Shown: piece by piece, positions 16,519 to 24,588 of the stretch
Layout: each line of letters opens with the position of its first letter
Numbering within the stretch: position 1 is the first letter of the stretch
DNA from: Mycolicibacterium aurum
GTDB lineage: Bacteria > Actinomycetota > Actinomycetes > Mycobacteriales > Mycobacteriaceae
Length of the DNA stretch: 64,000 nucleotides
Reading direction: 5' to 3'
NCBI RefSeq assembly: GCF_900637195.1
Contig: NZ_LR134356.1
Location: forward strand, 5,146,001 to 5,210,000
Translations under genes and position numbers: made by a program
Notes under the pieces: model-generated
What the model was told of the DNA's origin: nothing
The model's database searches: none
Seen by the model: the letters and a program-made list of their open reading frames with translations, nothing else

Positions 16519-17763
16519 ATGACCGTTGAGAACACTTCAGCCCCGAGCTGCCCCTTCCTGCCCGCGGGTTATGACTTCACCGATCCGGATGTCCTGCTCA
16601 AGGGCATTCCCGTCACGGAGTTCGCGGAGCTGCGCAAGACCGCGCCGGTGTGGTGGAACGAGCAGTCCGAGTCGATCTTCGACGACGGCGGCTACTGGGT
16701 GATCTCCCGGCACGCCGACATCAAAGCGATCTCCCGCGACGGCGCTCTGTGGTCCACCAACGCCAAAGGCGCCGTGATGCGGCTGCCGGACGGGGTCACG
16801 GCCGAGCAACTGGACCTGACGAAGGCACTGCTGATCAACCATGACGCCCCCGAGCACACCCGGTTGCGCAAGATCGTCTCCCGGCTGTTCACCCCTCGTG
16901 CCATCGCCGGCATGGAGGACAAGCTCGCCGACGCGGCCCGCGAGATCGTCCGCACGGCGGCCGCCAAGGACAGCGGCAACTTTGTCGACGACGTCGCGAT
17001 GACCCTTCCGCTGCTCGCCATCGCCGACCTCATCGGTGTGCCCGAAGCGGACCGAGAGAAGCTGTTCCACTGGACCAACGCGATCATGAACACCGACGAC
17101 CCGGACTTCGACTCCGATCCCACCACCGCGAACGCGGAGCTGATGGGCTACGCGTACACCATGGCCGAAGAGCGCAGGCGGTGTCCGGCCGACGACATCG
17201 TCACCAAGCTCATCCAGGCGGACTTGGACGGAGAAGCGATGGGCGAGGTCGAGTTCGCGTTCTTCGTCATCCTGCTCGCGGTGGCGGGCAACGAGACCAC
17301 CCGCAACGCGATGACGCACGGCATGAACGCGTTCTTCGAAAACCCGGACCAGTGGGAGCTGTTCACGCGCGAGCGCCCCGACACCGCGATCGACGAGATC
17401 ATCCGCTACGCGACACCGGTGCACTGTTTCCAGCGCACCGCGGTCGAGGACATCGAGGTCGGCGGAGTCACGGTGGCCAAGGGCCAGCGCGTCGGCCTGT
17501 TCTACAGCTCGGCGAACTTCGACGAGGAGGTCTTCGACCGGCCCTTCGAGTTCGACATCACCCGAAATCCCAACCCGCACCTGGCTTTCGGCGGGAACGG
17601 GGCGCACTACTGCATCGGAGCGAACCTGGCCCGCATGGAGATCAAGCTGATGTTCAACGAGATCGCCGACCAGATCCCCGACATCTCCAAACTCGGGGAG
17701 CCCCAGCGGCTGCGCTCCGGCTGGATCAACGGGGTCAAGGAGCTGCAGGTCGCCTACAGGTAG
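16519..17763 (+). CDS. Cytochrome P450, CYP125-like
   Basis: 414-aa soluble P450. The start ATG has a GGAG Shine-Dalgarno 10 nt upstream. The N-terminus PAGYDFTDPDVL and the segments TRLRKIVSRLFTPRA, FHWTNAIMNTDDPDF and ADDIVTKLIQADLDGE follow CYP125 closely. The I-helix motif is LAVAGNETTRNAM, ExxR is DEIIRYATPVHCFQRTA, and the heme loop is AFGGNGAHYCIGANLARME with Cys365. CYP125 enzymes oxidise the C26/C27 side-chain carbon of cholesterol. This copy is outside a canonical cholesterol cluster and could be a paralogue with altered substrate. A TetR gene follows 47 bp downstream and is likely co-transcribed. Confidence 0.87.
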   Translation: MTVENTSAPSCPFLPAGYDFTDPDVLLKGIPVTEFAELRKTAPVWWNEQSESIFDDGGYWVISRHADIKAISRDGALWSTNAKGAVMRLPDGVTAEQLDLTKALLINHDAPEHTRLRKIVSRLFTPRAIAGMEDKLADAAREIVRTAAAKDSGNFVDDVAMTLPLLAIADLIGVPEADREKLFHWTNAIMNTDDPDFDSDPTTANAELMGYAYTMAEERRRCPADDIVTKLIQADLDGEAMGEVEFAFFVILLAVAGNETTRNAMTHGMNAFFENPDQWELFTRERPDTAIDEIIRYATPVHCFQRTAVEDIEVGGVTVAKGQRVGLFYSSANFDEEVFDRPFEFDITRNPNPHLAFGGNGAHYCIGANLARMEIKLMFNEIADQIPDISKLGEPQRLRSGWINGVKELQVAYR

Positions 17764-17810
17764 TCGGACAGTCAAACCCAGCCGCCGAGCGGGTGGCCTA
17801 TGGTTCCTTC

Positions 17811-18404
17811 GTGCGCACCCACGGTTGGTCAGGGGCCAAGCCCGGCTCGGATGAGGAGGCTGTCGCGCGCATCCTCGAGGCCGCGGGCAAGGCGATCGAG
17901 GAGCGCGGCGCCGACTTCAGCATCTCCGATGTGGCGCGCACCGTCGGTGTCACCCGCCAGACCGTCTATCGCTACTTCTCCAGCACCGAGGCGCTGCTGG
18001 TCGCGGGCGCGGTCCACGCCGTCGACGGCTTTCTCGATCGGCTGACCGCACACCTGACCGGAATCACCGACCCCGCCGAGGCGGTCGCGGAGGCGGTGGC
18101 CACCGCTCTGGAATGGCTGCCCCGGGAAAAGTACATCGGGCTCATCATGGTGCCGGGCGGGTCTACCCACATCCAGTCGGTCACGTCCGACATCGCACTG
18201 CGCTTCGGGCGGGACATGGTCGGCCGCCTCGACGTCGACTGGGCAGCGGCCGGTTATCTCGACGACGACCTCGATCAGCTGTCCGAGCATCTACTGCGCA
18301 TCATCCAGTCGTTCGTCCTCGACCCGGGACGCCCGCCCCGCCGTGGTGAGGAGTTGCGGGCATACCTGCGACGCTGGGTGGGCAACGCGCTGATCCCTCA
18401 CTGA
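17811..18404 (+). CDS. TetR family regulator downstream of the P450
   Basis: 197 aa from the GTG at 17811 (VRTHGWSGAKPGSDEEAVARIL); a GTG at 17793 would add six residues. The THGWSG N-terminus is a hallmark of a mycobacterial TetR subgroup. The HTH is at residues 20-65 (GADFSISDVARTVGVTRQTVYRYFSSTEALL). The C-terminal ligand domain is about 130 residues long. Its place directly after the CYP125-like gene suggests it senses that enzyme's substrate or product (inference). Confidence 0.85.
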   Translation: MRTHGWSGAKPGSDEEAVARILEAAGKAIEERGADFSISDVARTVGVTRQTVYRYFSSTEALLVAGAVHAVDGFLDRLTAHLTGITDPAEAVAEAVATALEWLPREKYIGLIMVPGGSTHIQSVTSDIALRFGRDMVGRLDVDWAAAGYLDDDLDQLSEHLLRIIQSFVLDPGRPPRRGEELRAYLRRWVGNALIPH

Positions 18405-18447
18405 ATTCGTGCGCAGCGCCACCAACGTCCCGTTTTAGGCTGGACAT

Positions 18448-18993
18448 GTGAGCGTGCTGGGCAGCTTCTTGGCGACGTGGTCGCAGGCCCGTCTCACGTT
18501 CGGTGACGGCATCCCCACGCCGGGAACCACATTCGACAACAGCCCGGCACTGCAGCAGCTCGAATCCGGGACCCGCGCGGCCGCGCCCGGATCGACATGG
18601 ACCGGCGGGGCAGCGGACGCGTACGCAGTCAGCAACGCCCACCAGGCCCGCACACTGGCGCGGATGGCCGAGCTCGACCACTGCATCGGCCGCGAGATCG
18701 ACCATTCCGCTGCCGTGGTCACACGCGGCCGGCAGCAGCTCGACGCGGTCAGGCAGTGGGTGGTCGCGGCGGCCGGGTCGGTGCCGGACAACGCCGCGGG
18801 TGATCAGATGCTCGTGCCGATCGTCTGGAAGGGTTGTTCAGACATCGCCGAGGTCATCACCGCATCCAACGGTGAACTCGCCACCGTCGCCGAACGCGTC
18901 CGTGCGCTCGGCACCGAGTACGCCGCACTGGGCGGCGACCAGAAGAAGCCGGACGGCGAGGCGACCCCGCTCGGCTGGTGGACAGAGGGGTGA
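18448..18993 (+). CDS. EspA/EspE-type type VII secretion-associated protein
   Basis: 181 aa, GTG start. The pattern MSVLGSFLATWSQARLTFGDG, then GSTWTGGAADAYAVSNAHQARTLARMAELD, then RQQLDAVRQWVVAAAGSVP and DQMLVPIVWKG is typical of the EspA/EspE domain. The domain is helical, and its WTG/WxG turn between helices matches type VII secretion substrates. No PE, PPE or ESX core gene lies in this window, so it is an orphan. Four bases of overlap couple it to a 48-aa ORF. It may be secreted by ESX-1 or a related system (family knowledge, not shown here). Confidence 0.75.
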   Translation: MSVLGSFLATWSQARLTFGDGIPTPGTTFDNSPALQQLESGTRAAAPGSTWTGGAADAYAVSNAHQARTLARMAELDHCIGREIDHSAAVVTRGRQQLDAVRQWVVAAAGSVPDNAAGDQMLVPIVWKGCSDIAEVITASNGELATVAERVRALGTEYAALGGDQKKPDGEATPLGWWTEG

Positions 18994-19136
18994 TCTTCGA
19001 GAACCGCGGACAGCCGGTCAAGGCCGCCGGAATCTCCGGCGACTACCTCCGCGTCGCCGACCATCAGGTCACATTTCCGGCGGACGCCATGGTGCAGCCG
19101 TACGGCGGCGGCTTCCTGCAGCTGTCTGCGCCGTGA
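18990..19136 (+). CDS. Small 48-aa protein coupled to the EspA/EspE-type gene
   Basis: GTG at 18990 overlaps the TGA of the preceding gene (GTGA), a strong sign of translational coupling. The product starts VIFENRGQPVKAAGISG and ends FLQLSAP. It has no Cys, no membrane segment and no motif I recognise. Codon use and GC3 look like real coding sequence. The gene is followed after about 20 bp by a repeat arm and IS debris. A C-terminal truncation by that event cannot be excluded, although the frame ends in a normal stop. Confidence 0.65.
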   Translation: MIFENRGQPVKAAGISGDYLRVADHQVTFPADAMVQPYGGGFLQLSAP

Positions 19137-19174
19137 ATCCTCCACATCCGCGCCCGAATGTACGATTTCTGACG

Positions 19175-19555
19175 GATTTTCGCCGGCCGATCACGCTGTT
19201 GTTCTTGATCTCCCGCGAGATCGTCGACGGCGCTCGTCCCAGCCGCCGCGCGATGTCACGTACTGGATCCCCGGCGGCCACCCCTAACGCGATCTCTTCG
19301 CGTTCTTCAAAACTCAACCGCGGTCGCCGGCGCGGCCCTGGTCGCACCTGGTGTGGTTTCACGCCACCCACGGCAGCAAACCAACCGTGCCCAGCACTAG
19401 CAGACACGCCGACAGCCACACCGGCTTCCCGCGGCGACAAACCCTGACCTATCAGCCGCCAAAACTCATCAACAACAGACCTCACCGGAGACGGACGCAT
19501 CACAGCCCCTAACTAGGAACTGTTGCAAACACCCCTAGAAGCCAAAGCCGATTAT
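19175..19555 (-). mobile_element. IS30-family insertion sequence remnant
   Basis: The minus frame from 19503 encodes about 100 residues of an IS30-type transposase N-terminus. These include SVVDEFWRLIGQGLSPREAGVAVGVS, a GGVKP turn, SFEEREEIALGVAAGD and the second HTH IARRLGRAPSTISREI. After that (near 19195) homology ends abruptly and the DDE catalytic domain is absent, so it is not functional. The 5' side (19504-19555) contains the probable IS end with GTTGCAAA. It fills the 444-bp gap between the 48-aa ORF and the next gene; nothing else is seen there. Confidence 0.75.
19195..19503 (-). pseudogene. Truncated IS30 transposase
   Basis: Only the DNA-binding N-terminal third remains, from MMRPSPVRSVVDEF to STISREI. 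The open frame continues to 19069 across unrelated sequence and into the antisense of the 48-aa gene, so the annotated end is placed where the homology stops. The family's usual length is about 400 aa. Confidence 0.7.
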
Positions 19556-19580
19556 CGTCAGAAACCGTACGCTCGGGGCT

Positions 19581-20807
19581 CTAAACGACCGTCAGCGGCA
19601 ACGACTTCCGTTCTTCGAACACCCACGACGCGCCGCCGCTGAACTCGGTGACCTCGACCTCGGACAGCTTCTTCGCCGGGGTGTCGGTCTCGATGACGCG
19701 TACGGTCCAGTCGGACTCGGTACCGGACACCTCGGCGCGCAGGTGCGGGTCAACGGCCGCCACGATCGCCTGCAGAGGCAGGTCGGCCACCGGCGACACC
19801 AGCGAGATCCAGGAACCGTCTTCGTAGGCCGGTGAGGTGCGCACGTGGACGAAGTCGGGATCGACGTCGGCGTAGACATAGGCCGCCGGGTTCAGCAGTG
19901 GATGCAGCTCGAGGACGCGGAGTGCGCCCTGTGTATCACTGGACAACCTGAGCGCCTTGTGAATTCGCTGCGCGGCCACCCCCGCGATACCGATCAGCTG
20001 CTTGGTGCGGATCGACCGCGCCAGCGCGGCATCGTCCTTGGCGCGCTTTTCGACGGCGATCGTGAACGACTTCACCAGCAGGTGCATCTGCAGGCACACC
20101 TCGTCGGCGATCCGGACCAGCGCCGAATGGGAGAACGCGCCGAAGTCGACATCGGCGAGTAGCTCTCCCGAATAGTCGGCCATGCCTTCGTCCTTCGGAT
20201 CGATCGGCTCGAGCTCTGTGTGGTACGCGCGAGTGGCACCGACGATGTCCATCGCCGGGATGAACGGAACCTCCGGGTAGGACTCGTCGATGATCACCGT
20301 CCACCGGCAGTGCGGGTGCTGGTCCGACGGCGTCCTGGGCGGCCGGTGAATCGGGCGAACCTGGGCCTTGCGGTTGGTGGCCAGCGCCGTCGCGTCGAAG
20401 GTGGGATCTTCGATGTCGTGGCACATGCCCTTGACGTAATCCGGGCCCATCGGCTCGACGTCGAGCAGCGCGCCACAGTGATCGAGGTAGAACTCGCCGT
20501 GCCAGCGGTCGTGCACGACGTAGCGGAAGTCCATGAACTGCGGCGGGGCTCCGATGTCGAGCTGCAGGCCCTTGAAGAGCGTGAAGATGTCGACACCTTC
20601 GTATTTGAGGGCCTTCTGCATCCGCTTGGTGTAGAGCGGGCTCGATGCCGCCCACTCCTCGATCGCGATCTGCAGCATCTCCTCGCGACCGAAAGACGAT
20701 ATGCACCACGCCATTCCGGACCGGTCGATGAGCTGACCGATGAGCAGCAGCTCCGGCACCAATGTTGCGAGCTCTTCGCGCGACAGCGCCGCGTATCTAC
20801 TCATCAT
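19581..20807 (-). CDS. Conserved actinobacterial protein of unknown function
   Basis: 408 aa. I do not recognise a named family with certainty. Residues 20-150 contain ISSFGREEMLQIAIEEWAASSPLYTKRM and a striking HGEFYLDHCGALLDVEPMG, followed by MCHDIEDPTFDATA and the basic QVRPIHRPPR. The His/Cys/Asp clustering there looks like a metal or cofactor site, reminiscent of ATC-hydrolase-like proteins. There is no signal peptide or membrane span. It overlaps the stop of the carboxymuconolactone-decarboxylase-like gene by 11 bp. It is therefore the last gene of the aldehyde dehydrogenase operon and probably acts in the same catabolic route. Confidence 0.75.
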   Translation of the reverse strand: MMSRYAALSREELATLVPELLLIGQLIDRSGMAWCISSFGREEMLQIAIEEWAASSPLYTKRMQKALKYEGVDIFTLFKGLQLDIGAPPQFMDFRYVVHDRWHGEFYLDHCGALLDVEPMGPDYVKGMCHDIEDPTFDATALATNRKAQVRPIHRPPRTPSDQHPHCRWTVIIDESYPEVPFIPAMDIVGATRAYHTELEPIDPKDEGMADYSGELLADVDFGAFSHSALVRIADEVCLQMHLLVKSFTIAVEKRAKDDAALARSIRTKQLIGIAGVAAQRIHKALRLSSDTQGALRVLELHPLLNPAAYVYADVDPDFVHVRTSPAYEDGSWISLVSPVADLPLQAIVAAVDPHLRAEVSGTESDWTVRVIETDTPAKKLSEVEVTEFSGGASWVFEERKSLPLTVV

Positions 20808-21237
20808 CGAGCGTGCTTCCCGAATGCATCTTCAACGCGGCGTTGACATTGCCCTTTTTGTCCTCGCCGCCCCCGCGCTCGGCATCCTTCTTCCGCTTGC
20901 CCGCCACCTTGGTGACCACGCCGTCGAGCTTGGAGCCGAGGGGGAAGCCGAGATAGTGGGTCAGGAAGATCGCCATCTCCTTGAGCTCGTCGACGGTGAG
21001 CTCGCCGTTGTGCAGTGCGGCGTTGACCTGGATCTCCGCGAGGTCCGAGATCCCCAGCGCGGTAACGCATGTCAGCGTCATCATGCGCTTCTCGCGCATC
21101 GACAATCCCGGCCGCGACCAGATGGTGCCGAAGAGGTGATCGGCCGTCAGCGCGAAGTAATCGCCGGGCATGTCCGGCATCTCCCAGCCGTACACCTCGT
21201 TCATCTTCTCCAGGCCCTTGCGGCGCAGCTCGTCCAT
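20797..21237 (-). CDS. Carboxymuconolactone decarboxylase family protein (Rv0771-like)
   Basis: 146 aa, small helical AhpD-like/CMD fold. It has FGTIWSRPGLSMREKRMMTLTCVTALG (residues 36-62) and ELTVDELKEMAIFLTHYLGFPLG (78-100), the two conserved CMD blocks. The AhpD CxxC redox pair is absent, so it resembles gamma-carboxymuconolactone decarboxylase rather than AhpD. A charged Lys/Gly-rich tail follows. It lies 5 bp downstream of the HIBADH-like gene. Its position matches Rv0771. The real substrate is unknown. Confidence 0.88.
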   Translation of the reverse strand: MDELRRKGLEKMNEVYGWEMPDMPGDYFALTADHLFGTIWSRPGLSMREKRMMTLTCVTALGISDLAEIQVNAALHNGELTVDELKEMAIFLTHYLGFPLGSKLDGVVTKVAGKRKKDAERGGGEDKKGNVNAALKMHSGSTLDDE

Positions 21238-21242
21238 GGAAA

Positions 21243-22106
21243 TTACTCCTCCGTCGTCGAAGTCGTGTGTGGCACACCCAATCCGGCGGCCAGGTCTCGC
21301 AACGCGATTTCCGCGAGGGGGAGATCAACACCCGCGGCCTCACCCATCGCCAGCGCCAAGCCCAGGTCCTTCTCGGCCAGTCCCCGGGTGTGCACGAACA
21401 TGTCGTGGACGAAGTGGTCGGCGTCCAGCGGTCTGGTGTCGTCACGGACCATGATCGCGCCGGGCCCGCCGCTCTGCGCGTCGCTGTGGCGTACCACCCG
21501 ACCCAGCTTCTGCAGATCGATACCGGCCGCCTCGGCCAGCTTCGACGCCTCGCACGCGGCGGCGAAACCGATGAAGGTCAGCATGTTCCTGGCGATCTTC
21601 ATCCGGGTGCCCGCGCCGGGCTCGCCGGCACGTACCACCATCGACGCCCACTTCTTGAAGACCGGCTTCACCAGGTCGTACGCCTCGTCGTCGGCGCCGA
21701 CCATGACCGCCAGCTCGCCCTTCTCGGCTGCACCGGCGCCACCGCTGACCGGGGCATCCACGATGTGAACACCTTTGGGCCGCATCTGGTCGGCCAGCTC
21801 GGGCGCGGTGCCGGGCTCGATCGTGGAGTGGATCGCGATGACCGTACCGGGGGCGGCGTGGGCGGCAAGCTCGCCGACGACGTCACGCACCTGCGCGTCC
21901 GTGAGAACCGTGACGCTGATGACGTCGGCCTTCGCGACGTCGGCCACACTGTCGGCCAGGGTCGCTCCGAGTTCGGCCAACGGGGTCATCGATTCGGTGC
22001 GCACGTCGAAGACGATGAGGCCACCGGGCCAGTCCACCAGCCGCTTGGCCATCGGGGCGCCCTGGTTTCCCAGGCCGATGTATCCGAGCTTCAGATCGTC
22101 ACTCAC
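21243..22106 (-). CDS. 3-hydroxyisobutyrate dehydrogenase family oxidoreductase (Rv0770-like)
   Basis: 287-aa beta-hydroxyacid dehydrogenase. The N-terminal Rossmann motif is GYIGLGNQGAPMA (residues 8-20), the substrate-binding block is DAPVSGGAGAAEKG near 115, and the catalytic lysine sits in GAGTRMKIARNML near 165. The same frame stays open far upstream, but the real start is the GTG at 22106. That codon overlaps the stop of the SDR gene (GTGA) and places the GxGxxG at the usual distance. It likely oxidises a 3-hydroxy acid or semialdehyde-type intermediate produced by its operon partners. Confidence 0.9.
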   Translation of the reverse strand: MSDDLKLGYIGLGNQGAPMAKRLVDWPGGLIVFDVRTESMTPLAELGATLADSVADVAKADVISVTVLTDAQVRDVVGELAAHAAPGTVIAIHSTIEPGTAPELADQMRPKGVHIVDAPVSGGAGAAEKGELAVMVGADDEAYDLVKPVFKKWASMVVRAGEPGAGTRMKIARNMLTFIGFAAACEASKLAEAAGIDLQKLGRVVRHSDAQSGGPGAIMVRDDTRPLDADHFVHDMFVHTRGLAEKDLGLALAMGEAAGVDLPLAEIALRDLAAGLGVPHTTSTTEE

Positions 22107-22864
22107 CGAATTATCTGTCCGCCGTCGACGTTGAAGATCTGGCCGGTGACCCACTTGGCCTGATCGGACAGCAGGAACAGGCACATCCCGGTCAGGTCGT
22201 CTACTTCGCCCATGCGCGACAACGGAATTCCCTTGACGATGTCGGCCACCATCTCCTGCGGCGTGGTGGTCCGGTTGGCCTCGGTGTCGATGGGCCCCGG
22301 CGCGATGGCGTTGACGCGGATGTTCTGACCGCCGAGTTCGGTGGCCAGTTGCTGGGTCAGGCTGTTGACGCCGGCCTTGGCCAGCCCATAGAAGTTCGAG
22401 TACAGCCAGGCCGCGGTCGACGACTGATTCACGATCGCGCCGCCCCCGCGCTTGGCCATCTTGCGGTACACCGCGCGGGTGCACACCAGGGCGCCGTCGA
22501 GGTTCACACTCATGAACTTCTTGTAGTAATCCCAGTCGACGGTGATCAGGAAGTCGAGCTTCATGCCGCCGAAGATCGCCGCGTTGTTGACCAGGTAGTC
22601 GATCCCGCCGAACTCCGAAAGCGTCTGCGCGGCCATGTCCTTGGCCGAGTCGATGTCGGAGACGTCGACCCGGACGGCGAGCGCGTTGCCACCCTCGCCC
22701 TTGATACCGTCGGCGACCTTCTGGGCACCTTCGAGATTGAGATCCGCGACGACGACCGCAGCCCCCTCGCGCGCCAACGCCTCGGCGTATGCCTGGCCGA
22801 TGCCGCCGCCGGCACCGGTGACGATCGCCACCTTCTCCGTGAACTGATCTCCGTATAAGCCCAT
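22103..22864 (-). CDS. Short-chain dehydrogenase/reductase (Rv0769-like)
   Basis: 253-aa classical SDR. It has TGAGGGIGQAYAEALAREG (residues 16-34) for NAD(P) binding, NNAA near 91, a catalytic Ser region NQSSTAAW near 147 and YGLAKAG near 160 as YxxxK, plus the C-terminal FNVDGGQ block. The ATG at 22864 is preceded by a GGAAGG-like Shine-Dalgarno. It is coupled to the next gene by a 4-bp overlap. It belongs to the aldehyde dehydrogenase operon but is separated from the ALDH gene by a palindromic repeat that may attenuate transcription. Confidence 0.92.
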   Translation of the reverse strand: MGLYGDQFTEKVAIVTGAGGGIGQAYAEALAREGAAVVVADLNLEGAQKVADGIKGEGGNALAVRVDVSDIDSAKDMAAQTLSEFGGIDYLVNNAAIFGGMKLDFLITVDWDYYKKFMSVNLDGALVCTRAVYRKMAKRGGGAIVNQSSTAAWLYSNFYGLAKAGVNSLTQQLATELGGQNIRVNAIAPGPIDTEANRTTTPQEMVADIVKGIPLSRMGEVDDLTGMCLFLLSDQAKWVTGQIFNVDGGQIIR

Positions 22865-22882
22865 TGCGTTCCTTCCTCAAGT

Positions 22883-22941
22883 CCGAGCGTGTCGTTGTTG
22901 CACGCTTTCCGCCGAATGACCTGTCACAACTGCACGCTCGG
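22883..22941. repeat. 59-bp palindromic intergenic element
   Basis: The left arm begins CCGAGCGTGTCGTTG (22883). The right arm read on the minus strand begins CCGAGCGTGCAGTTG (22941). Fourteen of 18 positions pair, with about 23 nt between the arms. It lies between the ALDH and SDR genes on the minus strand and could form a transcript hairpin. Its arm consensus matches the split element at 19154-19576. Confidence 0.7.
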
Positions 22942-22951
22942 CGGATCTTTC

Positions 22952-24421
22952 TCAACCAGCTGCTGTGGCGATCGCCTTGATCTCGAGGTACTCCTCGAAA
23001 CCCGCGAGCCCCATCTCCCGACCGATGCCGGACTGCTTGTAGCCACCGAACGGCATGTCCGCGGAATACCAGACGCCGCCGTTGATGTTGACCGTGCCCA
23101 CCCGCAGCCGTGCTGCGACGGCGTTGGCGCGCTCGGCGTCCGGGGAGAACACCGTGCCCGACAACCCGAACGGCGAATCGTTGGCGATTCGGACCGCGTC
23201 GTCGTCGCCGTCGTGGGCGATGACCGTCAGCACCGGCCCGAAGATCTCCTCGCGGGCGACCTTGGCGCTGTTGTCCAGACCGGCGATCACCGTCGGCTCG
23301 ATGAAGAACCCGGTGTCGCGGTCGGCGGGACGCCCACCGCCGCAGGCGAATCTGCCGCCTTCGGCGATCGCGGAGTCGAGGTAGGACTGGATGCGGTCGC
23401 GCTGCCGCGCCGAGATGACCGGCCCGCAGATGGTGCCCGGCTTGGTCGGGTCTCCCGGCTTGAGGCCACCCATGGTCGCGGCGGCGGCCTCGACGGCCTC
23501 GTCGTAGCGAGCGCGCGGGACGAGAAGCCGGGTGGTGATCGCGCAGCCCTGGCCGGCATGCATCGAGGCGGTGAACGCCGCCATCGAGCAGGCACCGGCG
23601 AGGTCGGCGTCGTCGAGGATCACGAATGCCGACTTTCCGCCGAGCTCCAGAAAGACCTTCTTGAGCGTGGCGGCGCTGTCGGCCATCACGGCACGGCCGG
23701 TGTTCGTCGATCCGGTGAACGACACCATGTCCACCCGCGCATCCTTCGACAGCAGCGCTCCGACGCCGTGGTCGCTGGAGGTGACGATGTTGACCACGCC
23801 TGCCGGGAAGTCGGTGTGCTCGACAATCAACTCGCCGAGCACCGCCGCGGCCCATGGCGTGTCAGGGGCGGGCTTGAGCACCAACGTGTTTCCCGCCGCG
23901 AGGGCGGGACCGATCTTGGCGAGGTTGATCTGGTGCGGGAAGTTCCACGGCGTGATCGCGCCGACGACGCCGATGGCTTCACGCGCGACCGTGCGATGGG
24001 TCTTGATGCCCATCGGCGACGCGATGCCGAGGTCGCTGCTCCACTGATAGGACTCCGCAGTGTCTGCGCAGAAGCTCAGATCGTCGACCGGCCCCTCCAG
24101 CTGCGCGGCCGCGGTCAGCATGCGCGGGGCTCCGACCTCGGAAATAGTCAGCTCGCGCAGCTCTTCGACATGGGTGCGCATCGCCTCTTGGAGCTGCCGG
24201 ATGCACCGCACCCGCAGCTCGACGTCGGTGGACCAGTCGCTCTCGTCGAAGCTGCGCCGAGCCGCACCGATGGCGGCACCCATGTCGTCTGCGCTCGCGT
24301 CGGCGGCGACGCCGAGCGTCTCTTCGGTGGCGGGGTTGATCGTGGCGAACGTGCCCGAGCTTCCAGCGACGAGCTTCCCGTCGATGAGCAGCCGGCTCTC
24401 GCGATCGGCCAGGATTGACAT
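22952..24421 (-). CDS. aldA: NAD-dependent aldehyde dehydrogenase (Rv0768/aldA-like)
   Basis: 489-aa ALDH superfamily enzyme that oxidises an aldehyde to its acid. It shows GVVGAITPWNFPHQINLAKIGPALAAGNTLVLKPAPDTP (about 145-183), FTGSTNTGRAVM near 235, a catalytic Glu in LELGGKSAFVI near 257 and a catalytic Cys in MHAGQGCAITTR near 291. The length is normal. It is divergent from a TetR gene and preceded by a palindrome of the same type that overlaps that TetR start. Its location next to cyp123, cyp51 and adhB-type genes suggests it takes the aldehyde from the alcohol dehydrogenase. Confidence 0.92.
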   Translation of the reverse strand: MSILADRESRLLIDGKLVAGSSGTFATINPATEETLGVAADASADDMGAAIGAARRSFDESDWSTDVELRVRCIRQLQEAMRTHVEELRELTISEVGAPRMLTAAAQLEGPVDDLSFCADTAESYQWSSDLGIASPMGIKTHRTVAREAIGVVGAITPWNFPHQINLAKIGPALAAGNTLVLKPAPDTPWAAAVLGELIVEHTDFPAGVVNIVTSSDHGVGALLSKDARVDMVSFTGSTNTGRAVMADSAATLKKVFLELGGKSAFVILDDADLAGACSMAAFTASMHAGQGCAITTRLLVPRARYDEAVEAAAATMGGLKPGDPTKPGTICGPVISARQRDRIQSYLDSAIAEGGRFACGGGRPADRDTGFFIEPTVIAGLDNSAKVAREEIFGPVLTVIAHDGDDDAVRIANDSPFGLSGTVFSPDAERANAVAARLRVGTVNINGGVWYSADMPFGGYKQSGIGREMGLAGFEEYLEIKAIATAAG

Positions 24422-24443
24422 CCGACCTCCTGTATCTGGTTCC

Positions 24444-24457
24444 TGGACAGCTGTCCG
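24444..24457. promoter_or_regulatory. Candidate TetR operator upstream of aldA
   Basis: TGGACAGCTGTCCG: arms GGACAG/CTGTCC form a perfect 12-bp palindrome, 23 bp upstream of the aldA start codon. It matches the second copy at 24589-24602 in the pattern TGGACA-NN-TGTCC. Confidence 0.65.
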
Positions 24458-24588
24458 ACGAAGTTCCCTCGAACCATAGCCCGCCGCATTGGACCAGGCA
24501 AGGATGCGGTCGGGAAACTGCCGCTAAAGCGGGACTGAACTGCGTATTCACGGCAGTACTTGCCTACCTGGCCCGTCGTCGGATAACT

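Larger units (their letters stand above)
19154..19576. repeat. Palindromic repeat element whose two arms are separated by IS debris
   Basis: The left arm 19154-19174 begins CCGAATGTACGATTTC. The right arm 19556-19576, read on the minus strand, begins CCGAGCGTACGGTTTC. Eighteen of 21 positions agree. The arms face each other about 380 bp apart with the IS30 fragment between them. A compact element with the same arm consensus, CCGAGCGT-C-GTT-TGAC, occurs at 22883-22941. The simplest reading is one small palindromic element opened by an insertion. Confidence 0.6.

Noticed and set aside
16519..17763. Assigning the P450 as the main cholesterol CYP125A1
   Set aside because: Sequence is clearly CYP125-like, but the genomic context (purD, TetR) is not the cholesterol cluster, so only family membership is claimed.
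22107..23855. Upstream extension of the HIBADH-like frame to 870 codons
   Set aside because: The N-terminal 580 residues run antiparallel-frame through the SDR and ALDH genes and are Arg/Gly/Pro-rich shadow sequence. The real gene starts at 22106.
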